64,000 bases of DNA, taken from the NCBI GenBank assembly GCA_026018925.1, contig JAKSZU010000006.1, positions 190,475,449-190,539,448 on the forward strand, in the 5' to 3' direction. Positions within the stretch are counted from its first letter, which is position 1. Every line of letters begins with the position of its first letter. Shown piece after piece: positions 33,194-45,424 of this stretch. A program made the translations under genes and the position numbers. Under the pieces are notes generated by a model that saw only the letters and a program-made list of their open reading frames with translations, searched no databases and had not been told where the DNA came from. This DNA comes from Tupaia tana. Taxonomy: Eukaryota; Chordata; Mammalia; Scandentia; Tupaiidae.

Positions 33194-34401
33194 TAATTAA
33201 TAAGTGTGAGCTGTTACCCCATCTCAGGGGGCAAAAATACTCTAGCTGGGATATGGTTGCATAAATTCAAAGTGGTGACATTCATCTTGGTGTTAAATAA
33301 CCAAGATAAGAAACATCCACTCATCCCAAGTTTTTATTTTCCCAGGGGTTCTAACAGACTCTCGGGTCCCATTTTTGATAACCTACTATATTTGTCTGGG
33401 CATGCACTTAAAAAGGTAACAAAAAGAAAGTTCTTTCAGCTTGAGTTTTGTGGATGTAGTACATGGGTATTAGTTTTCAGACAATGAATAGTAACTTATT
33501 ATTCTGGGAAAATCAGATCTGAGGTTGACTTCTCAGGTTTTATTTACAGATCAAAACAATGTATAAGTAACAAGTTGAAAAGAAATTCTCGAAAACCCAA
33601 CATTCTTATTCTTATTTTTATTGTCACCAAAATAAGAAGATATAACCTCAAGTGAACTTTGTCTTTAAAACATTCTAATCTATAATATTTTTTTAAATGT
33701 TTCTTAAAGGTAAAGTTGCCTTTGTATACTTCAACATTCTTTTTATGATAGATTTCATTAAATATGGCATCACACTTAAAAAAAACTATTTTATTATTGT
33801 TTTTATAGTTTCCAAAAAATGAATCCTATAAATTTGTGGATGCCATGTTTTCTAAACAGCAAGGAGGAGAAATATTTACATAATCACCCCACTCAAAGGT
33901 TAAGGAGGCTGATTACTCTTCGTAGACAGCATGAGAGAGGAAGCAAAGGTTTGAGTGTCAGCTGTAATACTGCAAACCATTGAATATGATATTCTAATCT
34001 TCTACTTGCAGAATGTAAGTTGCTCATCTTTAAAATCCAAATTAAAGTAAATTTCAATGTAGAACAAATTAAAAGGTTATCAGAAAGCATCTTAACCATG
34101 TTAAATTGCATAGGAAATTATATTTCAAAATATGCAAAGACCTTTCCTCTACTGCAAATCATAATAGGATCTATGCCTTTTTATATCTGTGTTCTTTTAA
34201 ATTATTCAACATCGACTTATTGAGACTTACTACTTCATTCATTCTGTGTTGGACATAAAAAAACATAGACATGAGTAACTCACAATGCCTTCTCTCAAGG
34301 ATTCCACCAACTAGGGAGACAATTTATTAACAACTTAATTTCTGTTTTATGACTCTAGATTATAAAAATAGGTTTCCTTAGCCAGGAATGTATACATACT
34401 T

Positions 34402-34677
34402 GTTGTTTTTGTTTTCGTTTTTTGCCATAGGATGTGTGCACCCATTGCAGAGAGATGGAGAGAGACAGAGAAAAGGAAGTGAGAAATCACCCCACCCTCG
34501 CAAGGGAAGGATGGGGAAGGCTACACCGCGATCTTTTCTTCTCTGTTTTCTTCTCAGGATTTTGGACATGCAGTCATGCCTGCCTGGTGTAACTTGAAGC
34601 TGCCAGGTCCAGACTCAAACCACCGTTGGCCACCTGGGAGTCCCACATCTTAACCATCATGCCACCTGCTGACCCCC
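34402..34677 (-). mobile_element. Type 1 SINE, diverged
   Basis: TTTGCCATAGGATGTGTGCAC, GAGAAATCACCCCACCCTCG, TTTTCTTCTCAGGATTTTGGAC, and head ending CATGCCACCTGCTGACCCC. Confidence 0.85.
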
Positions 34678-35119
34678 TAGTTAGTTTTTATTTTTAGTAA
34701 ATATTTTTATTCTTCTGAATATATGACTTCCACAATCTAGGCACCTATTGAAGTCTTAGATTTAGCCATCATCACATGTAGCCCAGACTACTAAAATAAC
34801 CTCTTAATTGATATCTTCACTGAAACAATTTTAACTATTTTAAACTTCAGTTTTTCTCCCAAACTTTATTCTACCTAAGATTTTTCCACTTCATTAAACT
34901 GTGTGCACAGGTCCAAGACCTAGAAATTATCCTCTACCTCTTTCTTTCTTAACGTCCTTAATCTAACACATGAGCAAGTATACAGGCTCTGACTACATGT
35001 CATCACTACTGACAGTTGCCCAGTCCAGACAGTATTATTTTTAACTTTGGCTATTACAATAGCTTTACATTTTTTCTTATTTCCACTCTTTATGAAATTC
35101 AATCACTAAAGTAACTTTT

Positions 35120-35370
35120 TTTTTTTTTTAAGAGTGAGATTTTATGCTATAGGATGCATGCACTCACCGAAGAGACAGACAGAAAGTTAGAAATCACCCT
35201 GCAGGGGGAATAGCCATGCTGCAATCCTTTCTCCTCTATTCTTCTCCCATGGTTTTGGATACACAAGGACATGCTTCCAACATGATTTTACACCTCTGGG
35301 TCTGGGACATGAACTGTGGTCGACTACGTGGGAGTACAGTGATGTAAACATAACACCATCTGCTGGTCCA
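35120..35370 (-). mobile_element. Type 1 SINE with exact TSD
   Basis: AGATTTTATGCTATAGGATGC to ACCATCTGCTGGTCCA. TSD TAAAGTAACTTTT is exact at 35107-35119 and 35371-35383. Confidence 0.93.
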
Positions 35371-35563
35371 TAAAGTAACTTTTAAATCATGTACATTAGT
35401 TACATTCCACAAAATGTGATCAAGTATGTTTGTCAAGTCCTGCATTCCTCTCAGATGTCTATAAACCCTCCAATGACTCTCATCATACCTAGAATAAAAT
35501 TTAGATTCCTTATAACATTTTAAAACCTAAGATCTTGCCCATCTCTTAATCTCACCTCTTTTC

Positions 35564-35821
35564 TTTTTTATTTATTTATTGGTTAAAAAAAAAATTGCCA
35601 GATGTCACATGTGTTCACTGGAGAGAGGTGAGAGAAAGAAAGCATTCCCCGTGGGGAATGATCATTCCATAATCCATTCTCCTCCCTTTCTCGCTCATTT
35701 CAAGACTTTAGACACAAACTCACCTGGTGTGTTCCTCAAGCTGACATATCTAGGACTTGAGTTTTTCTAGTGAGCTGTGTGGGATTCAGCCACCTTAACC
35801 TTCATGCCATGGGCTGGCCCA
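35564..35821 (-). mobile_element. Type 1 SINE, diverged
   Basis: TTTATTTATTGGTTAAAAAA start, CCCCGTGGGGAATGATCATT body, end CATGCCATGGGCTGGCCCA. Imperfect TSD TCTCACCTCTTTTC (35550-35563) and TCTCGCCTCCTTTC (35822-35835). Confidence 0.8.
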
Positions 35822-36059
35822 TCTCGCCTCCTTTCACTCCCCATATATTCACTCTGTCACCTTGGTCTTGCTCTTTCACAACCATTTGTTCTATTGGTTT
35901 TGACTTTTTGTTCCCTCCTCCAGTTTCTTAAGGTAGAAAACTACTGATTAAATTTTTTTGTTTATTTTTTTTAAAATAAGATTTTATAGTTGTAATTTTT
36001 TCTTGAAGTTCTGGGTTACTTATGTACCAATGAGATAGGAAGAAAGCTAGAAAATGAAA

Positions 36060-36521
36060 GTGTATCAGGGCTAGAGCATCTGCCTATGTGGCTGCATAGA
36101 AAAACCAATGTAGAGAATTCCCCACTCAAGGTAATATAAGTGGGCCCAGGTACTTTTGACATAGCTAATGAGAAGAATCAGTGGACCCCGTCACATTTTA
36201 TATGGCCAATGGGATGAAAGCAGTCAGTGGACCCAGTTAAGGATAAACTGACAAGATCCAGTCAAGGAATTATAAACCCAATGGAAAATAACTATGAGGG
36301 CCTTTGAGCCATTTCTTTTCTCTCTCTCTCCCTGCTCAGACCCACTCCTACTTCTGAAGACCACTCCTACTTCTGAAGACCACTGCTATCCCCTCAAGCG
36401 TGTACTTTTGCTTTTTCTTAATAAACCACCCTTTGCTTTCATTATGGATGTGTGTTTTAAATTCTTTGTCCTATATAACAAGAATCTGGCCATCACCTAA
36501 GCTATCCTGCAATATATATTA
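36060..36521 (+). mobile_element. LTR, plus strand (endogenous retrovirus)
   Basis: Begins about TGTATCAGGGCTAGAGC. Contains a TATAAA box at 36271-36276, a 19-bp tandem duplication (36342-36379) and an AATAAA poly-A signal at 36420-36425. It is followed at 36522 by a primer-binding-site-like sequence. Ends are inferred, not aligned. Confidence 0.6.
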
Positions 36522-36539
36522 TGGTGAGCCAGGTAAGGG
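36522..36539 (+). promoter_or_regulatory. Putative retroviral primer-binding site
   Basis: TGGTGAGCCAG differs by one base from TGGCGAGCCAG, the complement of the 3' end of a tRNA-Arg, placed just downstream of the LTR. Confidence 0.4.
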
Positions 36540-36632
36540 TCTGCTGCTTTAGCTTACGCATCAATCTCTGTTGGAAAACTTGAAAAACCTGCAAGTTGGG
36601 CCTCAGCCCCTTTTTTTTATTAGAAGAGCTAT

Positions 36633-37090
36633 TGTTGCCAGGAGTCTCAACCCAGGGGATTTCTCTACCTAGGATGTAAGAGTTCTTGGCTTTGTGCAAA
36701 AAAGAATTCAAGATTGAGTCATTGAAGGAGAGTGAAAACAAATTTATTACAGTGTAGGGATGACTGCTCCATGAGTGGAGCAGCCATGTGAGGAGAGATA
36801 AGTGAGTTGTTTCTTTCCTCTGCAAGGGAAAAGGAGAATTATTTCCTGAAGGGAAAAGGTGTATGGCTTTCCTGAAACCATTGTTCATTCTGTTTTTCGG
36901 TTTTATTAAGATAAGTCCTATCATTTACATTGTTATTTTAAGTTGCCATGGTGCAGATGGGATTGTCATCTAGCATGCTAATACCATACACTGAGGCTGT
37001 GATGATTCTGAAGATTGGACAGTACCCATTCCTGACACCATTTTGGTTGTTTCAGGCACCATCTTGATTCCAACTGGTTCAGACCCAGTC
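36633..37090 (-). mobile_element. Second LTR-like block, minus strand
   Basis: On the minus strand: AAGATGGTGCCTGAAACAAC, GCACCATGGCAAC, a poly-A signal AATAAA (complement 36743-36748), then GGGTTGAGACTCCTGGCAACA as a U5-like end. This is an LTR composition and order opposed to the LTR at 36060. The right edge is uncertain. Confidence 0.5.
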
Positions 37091-38770
37091 TCTCAGAGAC
37101 TTATCTGTCAGATTTTGAGTGTATGGAATGTTCCTTGCCTCACTTTCAAATGCCCCTCCTGTCTCACTATGACTCCTTATCTCCCTCTCAGATCAACCTA
37201 CTTTGGTATGAAAGGAATTTTCTCTAGGGAGAAAATCACTTTACTCCTTAAGCTGAGTCAACCACTTTGGAAATGAAAAAAAAGGAGGGAAGTGTTGTTT
37301 CTGCAGGCTCTTACAATGAAAATTTTGGGGTAAATAATCAAGAACTGAGCCTATAAGGAAAAACTCTTACTTTTATTGAGCAAGGAAATATGTACCTTAT
37401 CCATGGCTGCTGTATTTACATCCTGATGTGCCCTCAGTCAATCCTGGGAACAACATGCCTATAAATATACCCAATTTTACAGCTATAGATTTTTTTCTCT
37501 CTTGCTGGGCTCCTCCTTAGGCCAAGGAAGACTCCACCACAGTTCCTAGGACTTGGTCTTCAGTGCTGTCCTGCGTCAGGTATTGTCTGCCGTATGGAAG
37601 GCCACAGCAAACCTGTTGATGAAAAACTGCTGCTTTTCCCCCCTGTGGTCTCTTGAGTTACTCACTATAGCTCTTCTCTCCAAGCTCTGTTTATGTTAGT
37701 TCCTTCCCTACCTGCTGCAGACCATTCCACAACTCAGGGGCCATGCCTGATATGTCGCTATGAGAACTATGACTTTATTCAACATGACAAGCAATTTCCT
37801 GCCAGACTCCTCTCTCTCCCTCTTCTCCAGGGCCTTCCTTCTTTTGCCATTTTCTCTGATGCTCTCTTGAATGGCTTTTTCCAGGGGACAACTAACCTCA
37901 ATCCAAGGGAGAAGCCTACATCCAATGACTACCTCCTGGGGAGATATGAAAATTCCCACTACCTTTTCAAAGCATCACTTGGACCAAACGATATCTTACC
38001 TTATTATCATATCTATTTTGTGTGCTCCTTCTCCAAGGCAAAACTGGAGAAAGAATAGATCATAACTCATAGAATGACTTCAAGGATACTGGAGTCTCTC
38101 AGTCTCACTAAAGACATTCAGCCAAGGAAATAATCCTGGGGACCAAAAATCACATGGCAAGCTGGAAATGCCCAAGCCACTCTCCTAGAGTTTCATCCAC
38201 CTCTGAAGGATGCATTAGGTAGGATTTTAGTTCTAATATGTTCAAGAGATATTCACTCCAAGGATCCCAGGGTGCGCCAAGAAGGGCAAGGATACTCAGT
38301 ATCTAGCAGTTCTGACAGGGGAAAATTGTCCAGGGACACCTGATTTGTTTTATGGGGCTATTCAATTCCCAAGAGGATGCTCCAGGATAGGACCTGGGAC
38401 CTACGCTGCCTATTTCTTCCTCTTCTGTCATTTTCTCTTTCTTTCTTTTCCTTATAGGAGGCATAGAAAATAATCACTAAGTCCTCCAGGACTTATGCCT
38501 TGGCCCCAGTGGAATACCCAAGAAGCATGCTCCCCCCTCTGTACCACTCAACACTGTCTGCCCTAAGCACAGCTATATCCACCTCAAAGGAGACAGAAGG
38601 AATAGATAATCAACCCTTCAGTCCATCATATTGGGTTGGTAGAAGAGTCATGATGTATTCTTTCTATGCAAAAATGCATCATGACTTTTCCATCTACCCC
38701 ATATATTTGAAGTAGTATCCTCTATCCACTCAGGGAGATAGCTGGACAAATAGAGGGCCCAATCAAAGTC
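37091..38770 (+). mobile_element. Degraded endogenous retrovirus segment
   Basis: A polypurine run AAAAAAAAGGAGGGA (37276-37290) precedes a TG start at 37293 and a TATAAATA box at 37460-37467, as expected for a 3' LTR after internal sequence. A 121-codon frame (37693-38058) and a GC-richer stretch to 38600 may be internal remnants; no gag, pol or env motif is recognisable. All frames are short and broken. A mariner-like MITE interrupts it at 38631-38701. Confidence 0.45.
38631..38701. mobile_element. Mariner-like MITE, 71 bp, second copy
   Basis: Left end TTGGGTTGGTAGAAGAGTCA, right end reversed TGGGGTAGATGGAAAAGTCA, flanked by TA on both sides (38629-38630, 38702-38703). About three quarters identical to the copy at 33125. 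Confidence 0.88.
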
Positions 38771-38900
38771 AAAGTCCCCTTGGTCATTATCCTTATTTAC
38801 CAATACAGAAGATAATTAAGCAAGTGTTTTTTTGATAAAACTTACTGACAGATTCTAAACTCTGACCCTGAATTTCAACCTCTCTTGGAGAGATGTAGTA

Positions 38901-38956
38901 CATTCTGGTTATGGGTGATACTCCAGTTCATTCTGGTTATGGGTGATACCCCTATT
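38901..38956 (+). repeat. 28-bp tandem duplication
   Basis: CATTCTGGTTATGGGTGATA starts both units at 38901 and 38929. Confidence 0.9.
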
Positions 38957-41515
38957 AAGAAAGAATAAATCTTAGATGCAGCACTCAAAGAAATGGATGC
39001 TGCATTTTTCTAGTATCATACAAGGAAATTTTACAGAAGAGACTATCCCTTCAACTGACAATGATTGGGATTGTGGAATTTATTATTAATTGTTCTAGTC
39101 ATTCTAGAAAGTAAAGTATTAAACTTTCAAGCTAAATTTGCCATCAGTCTCATCTAGCAAGAGACAATGATGTTCAAATATGTAGTCTTCTTCTCTGTAA
39201 TTAAGAATGAAAGACGATGGCTCATTTGTATGCTTTTTTTTTTTTAAAGCTACTTAATTTGTTAGAAACACATGGATGGGCTAAAGAACATTGAAATTGT
39301 TAGAATGAAAATTACTGAGGGTATTATAGAAGTGCTTCTTTAACACTAAGAAAGGTGTTTCTTAACTATATTGTGTTGTTTGTACTTATTTAATCTTCAC
39401 TTCTGTATGTTCTGCCAATAAGGAAATACAGAAAGACAGTACAATAAGGCAAGATGCTAAATATTATTAATAGCAAATTTGTGGTAGTTACTGACTTGAG
39501 AGACAGATTAAATAAAACAGGACAGAAGTTTTCCCTTTTGAGCTATTTATATTAACCTAATTATCTAAATTTATGTTGAACCTAGGATTAGAGATAATGT
39601 TTTTGCAGTCAGCAATTATGAATAATGTATCCTGTTGCTTATATAACACTAAAATTGTTCAATTATTTATTCATTTCTAGGTATAGATTGATCTTTATGG
39701 CACACATGTATAAATTTTGTGAGTCCATTTTAGTTTTACATCTGTTTCCATATCTTAAATATCTCAATAATATATACCAAAAGTGAAACCATTAATGATG
39801 TTTTAAACATTTTATTTCCATAACTTTAAGTAATTACAGTCACTTTTCCCTTGTCAGTATCTTTTGGAAATATGTAATTATCAGATTGATGCTGTAGTAA
39901 CTGTCAGTGTTTCTAATGGCAACCAAGAAAAGCAATATTGAGGTTCAGCACTAGAAAGAAAGTCTCAAAAGAAAAAAGTTGAAAAAATTATCCAATTACT
40001 TCTAACCACATTATGAAAATTAGTAAATAGTACATTTTGGAAATGTCTGTATGTTTTGGGTATATTTGCTAACATGGTACTAAGACTAATTTTTATTTTG
40101 CTAAATAAAACTAAGCCAGAAAAATCTTTTTAATATGTTTTTATTTTTAATCTAGATGTAGTCATTGATTCATTATTTACAGTGCTGAAAACAAGATTAT
40201 ATAATGTTTGGAGATCTATTGTATTTCTTATATGATATGTACTTTCTTTCACAACAGAAACACATGCTACTTTGGAGTAAAATTGTGTATTATACAATAA
40301 ATTGTATCTTTTCTTAAACTATGCAGTTTAATTATTTTGGAGGTCATGTAATAAATAATTTAAACAAATAAAATTTTGCTTTTAAAATGGCTTAAAGGTT
40401 TCATGAAAAGCTAAGAGACCCATATGTTCAATGTCTAGTCTATTATTTTTCAATGATAAATGTTTTTGAAACTGGATTCAGAGTACAAGGGCACCTGCCC
40501 GTCTGTAGGCTAAGAAATCAAGTTGACTCTCTGGTTCTTTTCGTTCTCTCTCTCTGTGTGTAGAAAGTTAGAAGAGAAGGATACTGAAGATATACCCCTA
40601 CCCTATTATCATTAGCTGAATTATTTGCCATCATGGCAAACAAAAATTATTAGGAGGTCATGGCACATAGCCAAATCCTATCATAGCATAAAGTAAGCCA
40701 CGGTCTGACACTTAATTGATGTGTCAAAAAAGGTATCACTCAGACATTGAAGAGGTATCTGTCAAAAGTTCCCAGATGATTTTCAAAAGAAACTGTTTAA
40801 CTGAAAACATTTAAATGAAAAATAATGTGAAGTTTTCTAAACAGGATATACAGATAAAATCCTGGAATTCTTTGATCAGCTGTAAAAAGACAGTTTTTCA
40901 AGATGCAAATAATTTCATGGTCCTAAGTACAAATTATCAAAGCCTCCGGTCAGCTTATGCTATGCATTCTTGCAGAAGTGATTTAGGTCATTTAAATGAA
41001 TTAACAAGAAGGAAGAGATTTAAATCCTGAAATAAGAGATGAAATAGTCTGCAGTTATACAGAAATGCACTGCTGTAGTTGTCTTTCTAAGTGTGTATGT
41101 TTAATAGGGTGCTTTGCTTTTTTCTCACTGAGCTTCCAGGTAATGGGTGATGTGTCTTTACCCTTCATAATGTCTGTGAAAGAAGAAACTATGCATTTAT
41201 ACTTCATAAAACAAAATACCTGCCCATTTACATTTTATTAATAAAAATTCTTTCTAAAATAATTGAAATCACATTTCCTATCTTGAGAAGGTGGAAATTT
41301 TTCATATAATTCTCTTTTATATATTCATTTGTATTGTAAAACTTTTAAGACCAGTCATAAGTAAACTTTTATTAAGCTTCATCTTTACTTTTGTTGTTAC
41401 CAATTCAATAATACATTTTCTTTTCTTAATATTTCTATGGGTTCCTCAAATTATAAGACATATAGGACTTACTCTGTTTTTCTTATTGTCATCACAGGAC
41501 TTCATTTTATCTATT
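38957..41515. other. AT-rich, repeat-poor stretch
   Basis: The longest part of the window where I recognise no transposon. Short frames (for example 40815-41030) lack splice or coding signals. It could contain conserved regulatory DNA, but that needs alignment to other species. Confidence 0.4.
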
Positions 41516-41516
41516 C

Positions 41517-41757
41517 CAGGTTTCTCAACCTCAGCATTAATAGCATAATCACATAAGCAATGAAGATCACATAATTCTTCACTAAGAGGTGTTGTGCTGT
41601 GCTTTGTAGAATTTTTAGCAACATCTCTGGCCACTGTCCACTAGATGTTAGTGGCAACCCTGCCCACCCCACCTCCACTGTGATAACCAAATGTATATCC
41701 AGACATGGACAAATGTTCCCTGCAGAAGCAAAACCACTCCAGTTGAGAACTGCTAAT
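41517..41757. mobile_element. MER5A-like hAT element, near full length
   Basis: Starts CAGGTTTCTCAACCTCAGCA, passes TTTTTAGCAACATCTCTGGCC and CCACTAGATGTTAGTGGCAA, and ends CCAGTTGAGAACTGCTA, the inverted terminal repeat. Non-autonomous, no ORF. Confidence 0.85.
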
Positions 41758-41774
41758 CTATATAATTCCTATTA

Positions 41775-41935
41775 AGTGACTATGAAGTTAATATATGGAA
41801 CTGTGATTCAAACCTCAAATTCTCTATTCCTTATTGTTAGCATGATCTTGGGCTTCAGTTTTATAAACTCTGAAATGTTAGTAATACATTTCTTATAGAA
41901 TGTTTCATAGAATTGCATGGTATAAATGTGAGTTA
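41775..41935 (+). mobile_element. MIR, sense
   Basis: GTGATTCAAACCTCAAATTC, CATGATCTTGGGCTTCAGTTTTATAAACTCTGAAATG. Confidence 0.6.
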
Positions 41936-41968
41936 TATAACAATTGGTACCTTTTACAATAAAGATTT

Positions 41969-42197
41969 TTTTTTTTTTTTGGAGAGGCTTTTGCTATAGA
42001 GCATGAGAAAGCGAAAAATCACCCCCCAGGGGGATGGTCATGCCACAATCCCTTCTCCTCCATTCTCCTCTCGGGATCTTGGGCACGCATGCACACGCGC
42101 CTGGTGTGAGTTTTAAGCCACCGGGACCGGGACGTGAACCGCGGTCGACTATGTGGGAGTCCAGTGACATAGCCATTACGCTAACTGCTGGTTCCCA
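41969..42197 (-). mobile_element. Young type 1 SINE with internal deletion
   Basis: Near-consensus, but about 45 bp between GCTATAG and GAGAAAGCG (the CTCGCCAGACAGACAG region) is missing. Head and B box intact. Confidence 0.93.
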
Positions 42198-44180
42198 CCA
42201 ACAACGAAAATTTTAAAATAAAATTTAGTGTTAAATATAAAAGAGATCACATTAAAATTTGTTTATGTATGTATAATTTAATTCCAACAATTAAGAAAAT
42301 TATTTGTTACATCTTGTAGACAAGATCTAACTTAGCAGGTAATTAATTAATTGTTAGATTTTTTTTTCTCTCATTTTTTACTCCTTTTGTATCTTTACTT
42401 AGACCTAATATTTTGTAGAGGTACAAAATGTTTAGTCACTTTCTTTGTTAGAGCTGCTCATGTAATTAAGTATAATTCTTGAGTCATACATCACACTATA
42501 ATTATACCCAATTATGTCTGTTATTTTATGCCTTTATTATCCATCCAACTACTAGTCTTAACTTTTAATGTTAAACATTTCTCTTCATACATTGATCACT
42601 GAAATATGTTACTGATTTAAAAAGTAACTAGTTGGACACTGGAGTGGTATCTATTTATAGTGTCTTTTGGTTAACATATCTAAAATGAATTACATGTTTT
42701 TATTCTCACCAACCTTGAATGTGAACCAACTATTGGTGGCCTGATCTAACTTAAATATCCTGAAAGAATGGAAGCAGGGAAAAAACTGTGGTAGCTATTT
42801 AAGTAATCTTTAAAAGAAATTATATGCAATGAAGAAGAAATAGAAATAAGAGCTATATAGATATGACTCTGCCTGGATTCTGATGATGAGCAAAATAGTG
42901 ACATCTTAAGTTATTGAAGGTTTCTGGGACTTTTATGACCTGTTAGATTGTAGAATCATGGGAGTAAAGAAAAAGAACAGGTTGATGAGATCAGGCTTGA
43001 ATAAGCTAAATATGAGGACTATGCAGAGAGCCCCATCCCAAACATTTAGTAGGTAGTTAGGCATACAAAATATTTAGAACTTTGAGAGTTTTTACCCAAA
43101 GCTGAATAGTTGGCAAATATATATACATACACACAAAATGTATTTGTTGTGTTATGTGCAAAATATGTAAATGTATATATACACACATGTGTATGTTTAT
43201 ACATGTATATATGTACAGAAATAAAAGCTTTAAGATGGATTATAAAAACAAACCCACAGGTATTATCATTATTATCATGTAAATGTTTTCAGATAGTCAT
43301 GAATTTTTAAAGTCTTGAATACATAAGTTACTTGTGAAAAAATCAATCAATCATCATATGATTGCTAATGGCAAAGGGATGACAATGTACTTTTAGCACA
43401 CGTTACTATAGTTCACAGATCATGACTTCGTGACAGCTGTATAATTTTAGCAAAATTATGAATAGAATAAAGCATTGTGATCTTGGAGAAAATGCTTCAA
43501 AGTCAATCTTTGCACTGTATGGCTTTATATAACAACATAGTTGCTACTTACAAACATCTCTCTTTTCTTGTATGTAGAAGGAGTTCAAGTTTTCCTCTTT
43601 TGGATCAATTTTTAACTTTGTTAATACTAATGTAACTAATTAGATTTGAAAGTATAAGCAGAACTCATTGTTCCTCCTTTCATGCCCCTAAAATTTTACT
43701 ATTAATAGTTTAACTGAAAATTTAGATCCTTCCACAAAGATTGCATTTCATCTAAGATCCTCCAGATATTTTTACTCCCATGGACCTCTTTCACTATGTG
43801 GTAAAAACTTATGAAAACAACTCATGGTAAAGTTTAAACAAAGTTACACTTGATGAACTAACACAATGAAGCTTCAATAGCAATAAGATAATGGGCTCAC
43901 TTCCATTAAAAAAGAAATAATGAGATATTTTAAAACATTATTTTCAATTAAATGAAATTTGCTAATGATAAGATACCCATTTCCATTACATAATGTGGTC
44001 CTACCAACTGTAGATTAATGCTATAGGAAAAATCAAATATAAATAGAATTAATGTATGCAGTTAGAAAATAGATAGATGGTAGGTAGATTGAATGATGGA
44101 CAGATACATAGTAAACTCATAGCATTCATTGGGTGAACTATGACCAACTTTCTTTAACACGGAGCTTTTCTTCCTTACCA
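42198..44180. other. AT-rich stretch without recognised features
   Basis: No gene or named repeat recognised. A (TA/CA)-rich segment at 43115-43215 and GATA-type short repeats near 44075. Confidence 0.4.
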
Positions 44181-44184
44181 GCAG

Positions 44185-44705
44185 ATAGAGGTGGGGCCAG
44201 GAATCCAGGTACGGCTTTATTGGATGCTCAACCTTGAGTCTCAGAAAGCTTCAGTGAAGGTGTCAGCTGGGCCACCTTCTCAAATTGTGGCTCTACGGGG
44301 GGAAAAATCCATTTCCATACTCATTCTGGGCAAAGGCAGAATTTATTTTCTTGCCACCACAACTGAGAGCTCTGGCATTTTGCTGGCTGTTGGCCGAAGA
44401 ATGCCTTCAGGTCCTGGAGGCTGCTCTCAGTTTCTCACCTTGTCGGCTTCCCCAGAATGGTTTCAAGGAGAGTCTCTGTCTCCAGTCTGCTATGATGGGG
44501 TATTATATAACAGTGTAATTGTGATAGTGACAGTTCATCACATCTCCTATGTTACACAGTTGAATTATAGAGTATCATCCTCTCAATTTTGCTATATTTT
44601 ATCAGCTATTAGGCTCTTACTGGTCCTGATCACATTAACAGAAAGGCATTACCCAAAGGTGTAAATGCCATGAGGTGGGAATCACTGGCAGATCACATTG
44701 AGTTT
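44185..44705 (+). mobile_element. Old interspersed repeat, family uncertain
   Basis: CTCATTCTGGGCAAAGGCAG, TTATTTTCTTGCCACCAC, CATTACCCAAAGGTGTAAAT and GAGGTGGGAATCACTGGCAG resemble a common ancient mammalian repeat I know but cannot name safely. This explains the 157-codon frame at 44191-44664, which has no domain I recognise. Confidence 0.4.
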
Positions 44706-44861
44706 TGAATGACTATGAGAATATGAAACATAAAGTAGTCAAACAAATAGGACCAGAAAGAAATATATACCACTGTTCAAGTTACAGAATTGAAGACATT
44801 ATTAAATTTCTTATATTTCACACTTTCTAAAATGTGATAATTTTATTAAAAAAGATTGTCA

Positions 44862-45097
44862 GGGGCCAGTAGATGGTGTAAGGGTTATGTCACTGGGCTT
44901 CCACATAATCGACCATGGTTCGAGTCCCAGACCTGATGGCTTCAAACTCGCACTGGGTATATGTGCATGCCTGCCCTAAGATACTGAGAGGAGAATGGAG
45001 GATAAGGGATCTGTTTCTCTCTGTCTCTTTCTGTCTCTCCAGTGAGTGCACGCACATGCCCTAGAGCAGAAATCTCTCTCTCTCTCTAAAAAAAAAG
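44862..45097 (+). mobile_element. Type 1 SINE lacking the C6/G6 block
   Basis: GGGCCAGTAGATGGTGTAAG, B-box GGTTCGAGTCCC, GGAGAATGGAGGATAAGGGAT joined directly to CTGTTTCTCTCTGTCTC, so the TGGCGTGGCCATCCCCCC segment is deleted. TSD about AGATTGTCA (44853-44861, 45098-45106). Confidence 0.9.
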
Positions 45098-45174
45098 AGA
45101 TTGTCAAAAGAGAAAATACAGTATTATAAGTATTATCTCTGTACCAAAACAGCAGGTCTTTCAAAAATTATAAC

Positions 45175-45411
45175 CGGGGACCAGTGGATAGTTAATGGAC
45201 TCCCATATGGCCAATCATGGTTCAAGTCCTGGACGAAGTGGCTTGAAACTCATACCGGGTGCATGTGTGTACCCAGAATCCTGAGTGGAGAATAGAAGAA
45301 AGGTGATTGCAGCATGGCCATCCCACCTGGGGAGTTATTTCTCACTTTCTATCTCTGTTTCTCTGGCGAGCATCCATTGCCTATAGCAAAAATCTCTCTC
45401 TCTAAAGAAAA
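45175..45411 (+). mobile_element. Type 1 SINE with A-box deletion
   Basis: GGGGACCAGTGGATAGTTAA runs straight into TGGACTCCC, losing part of the A-box region; B-box GGTTCAAGTCC intact. TSD CAAAAATTATAAC (45162-45174) and CAAAAATTACAAC (45412-45424). Confidence 0.9.
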
Positions 45412-45424
45412 CAAAAATTACAAC

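Larger units (their letters stand above)
34735..35960 (+). mobile_element. L2 remnant, sense, with two SINEs
   Basis: CCAAGACCTAGAAATTATCC, GGCTATTACAATAGCTTTAC, CCTCCAATGACTCTCATCAT, TAGAATAAAATTTAGATTCC and CACTCTGTCACCTTGGTCTT follow the sense L2 3' region. Broken by SINEs at 35120-35370 and 35564-35821. The first ~130 bp may be a second, overlapping L2 piece. Confidence 0.6.

Noticed and set aside
37693-38058. 121-codon ORF as a retroviral gene
   Set aside because: No gag, pol or env motif is visible; kept only as part of the degraded LTR mosaic.
44191-44664. 157-codon ORF as a gene
   Set aside because: Overlaps an old repeat-like block (44185-44705); no domain recognised and a second frame is equally open.
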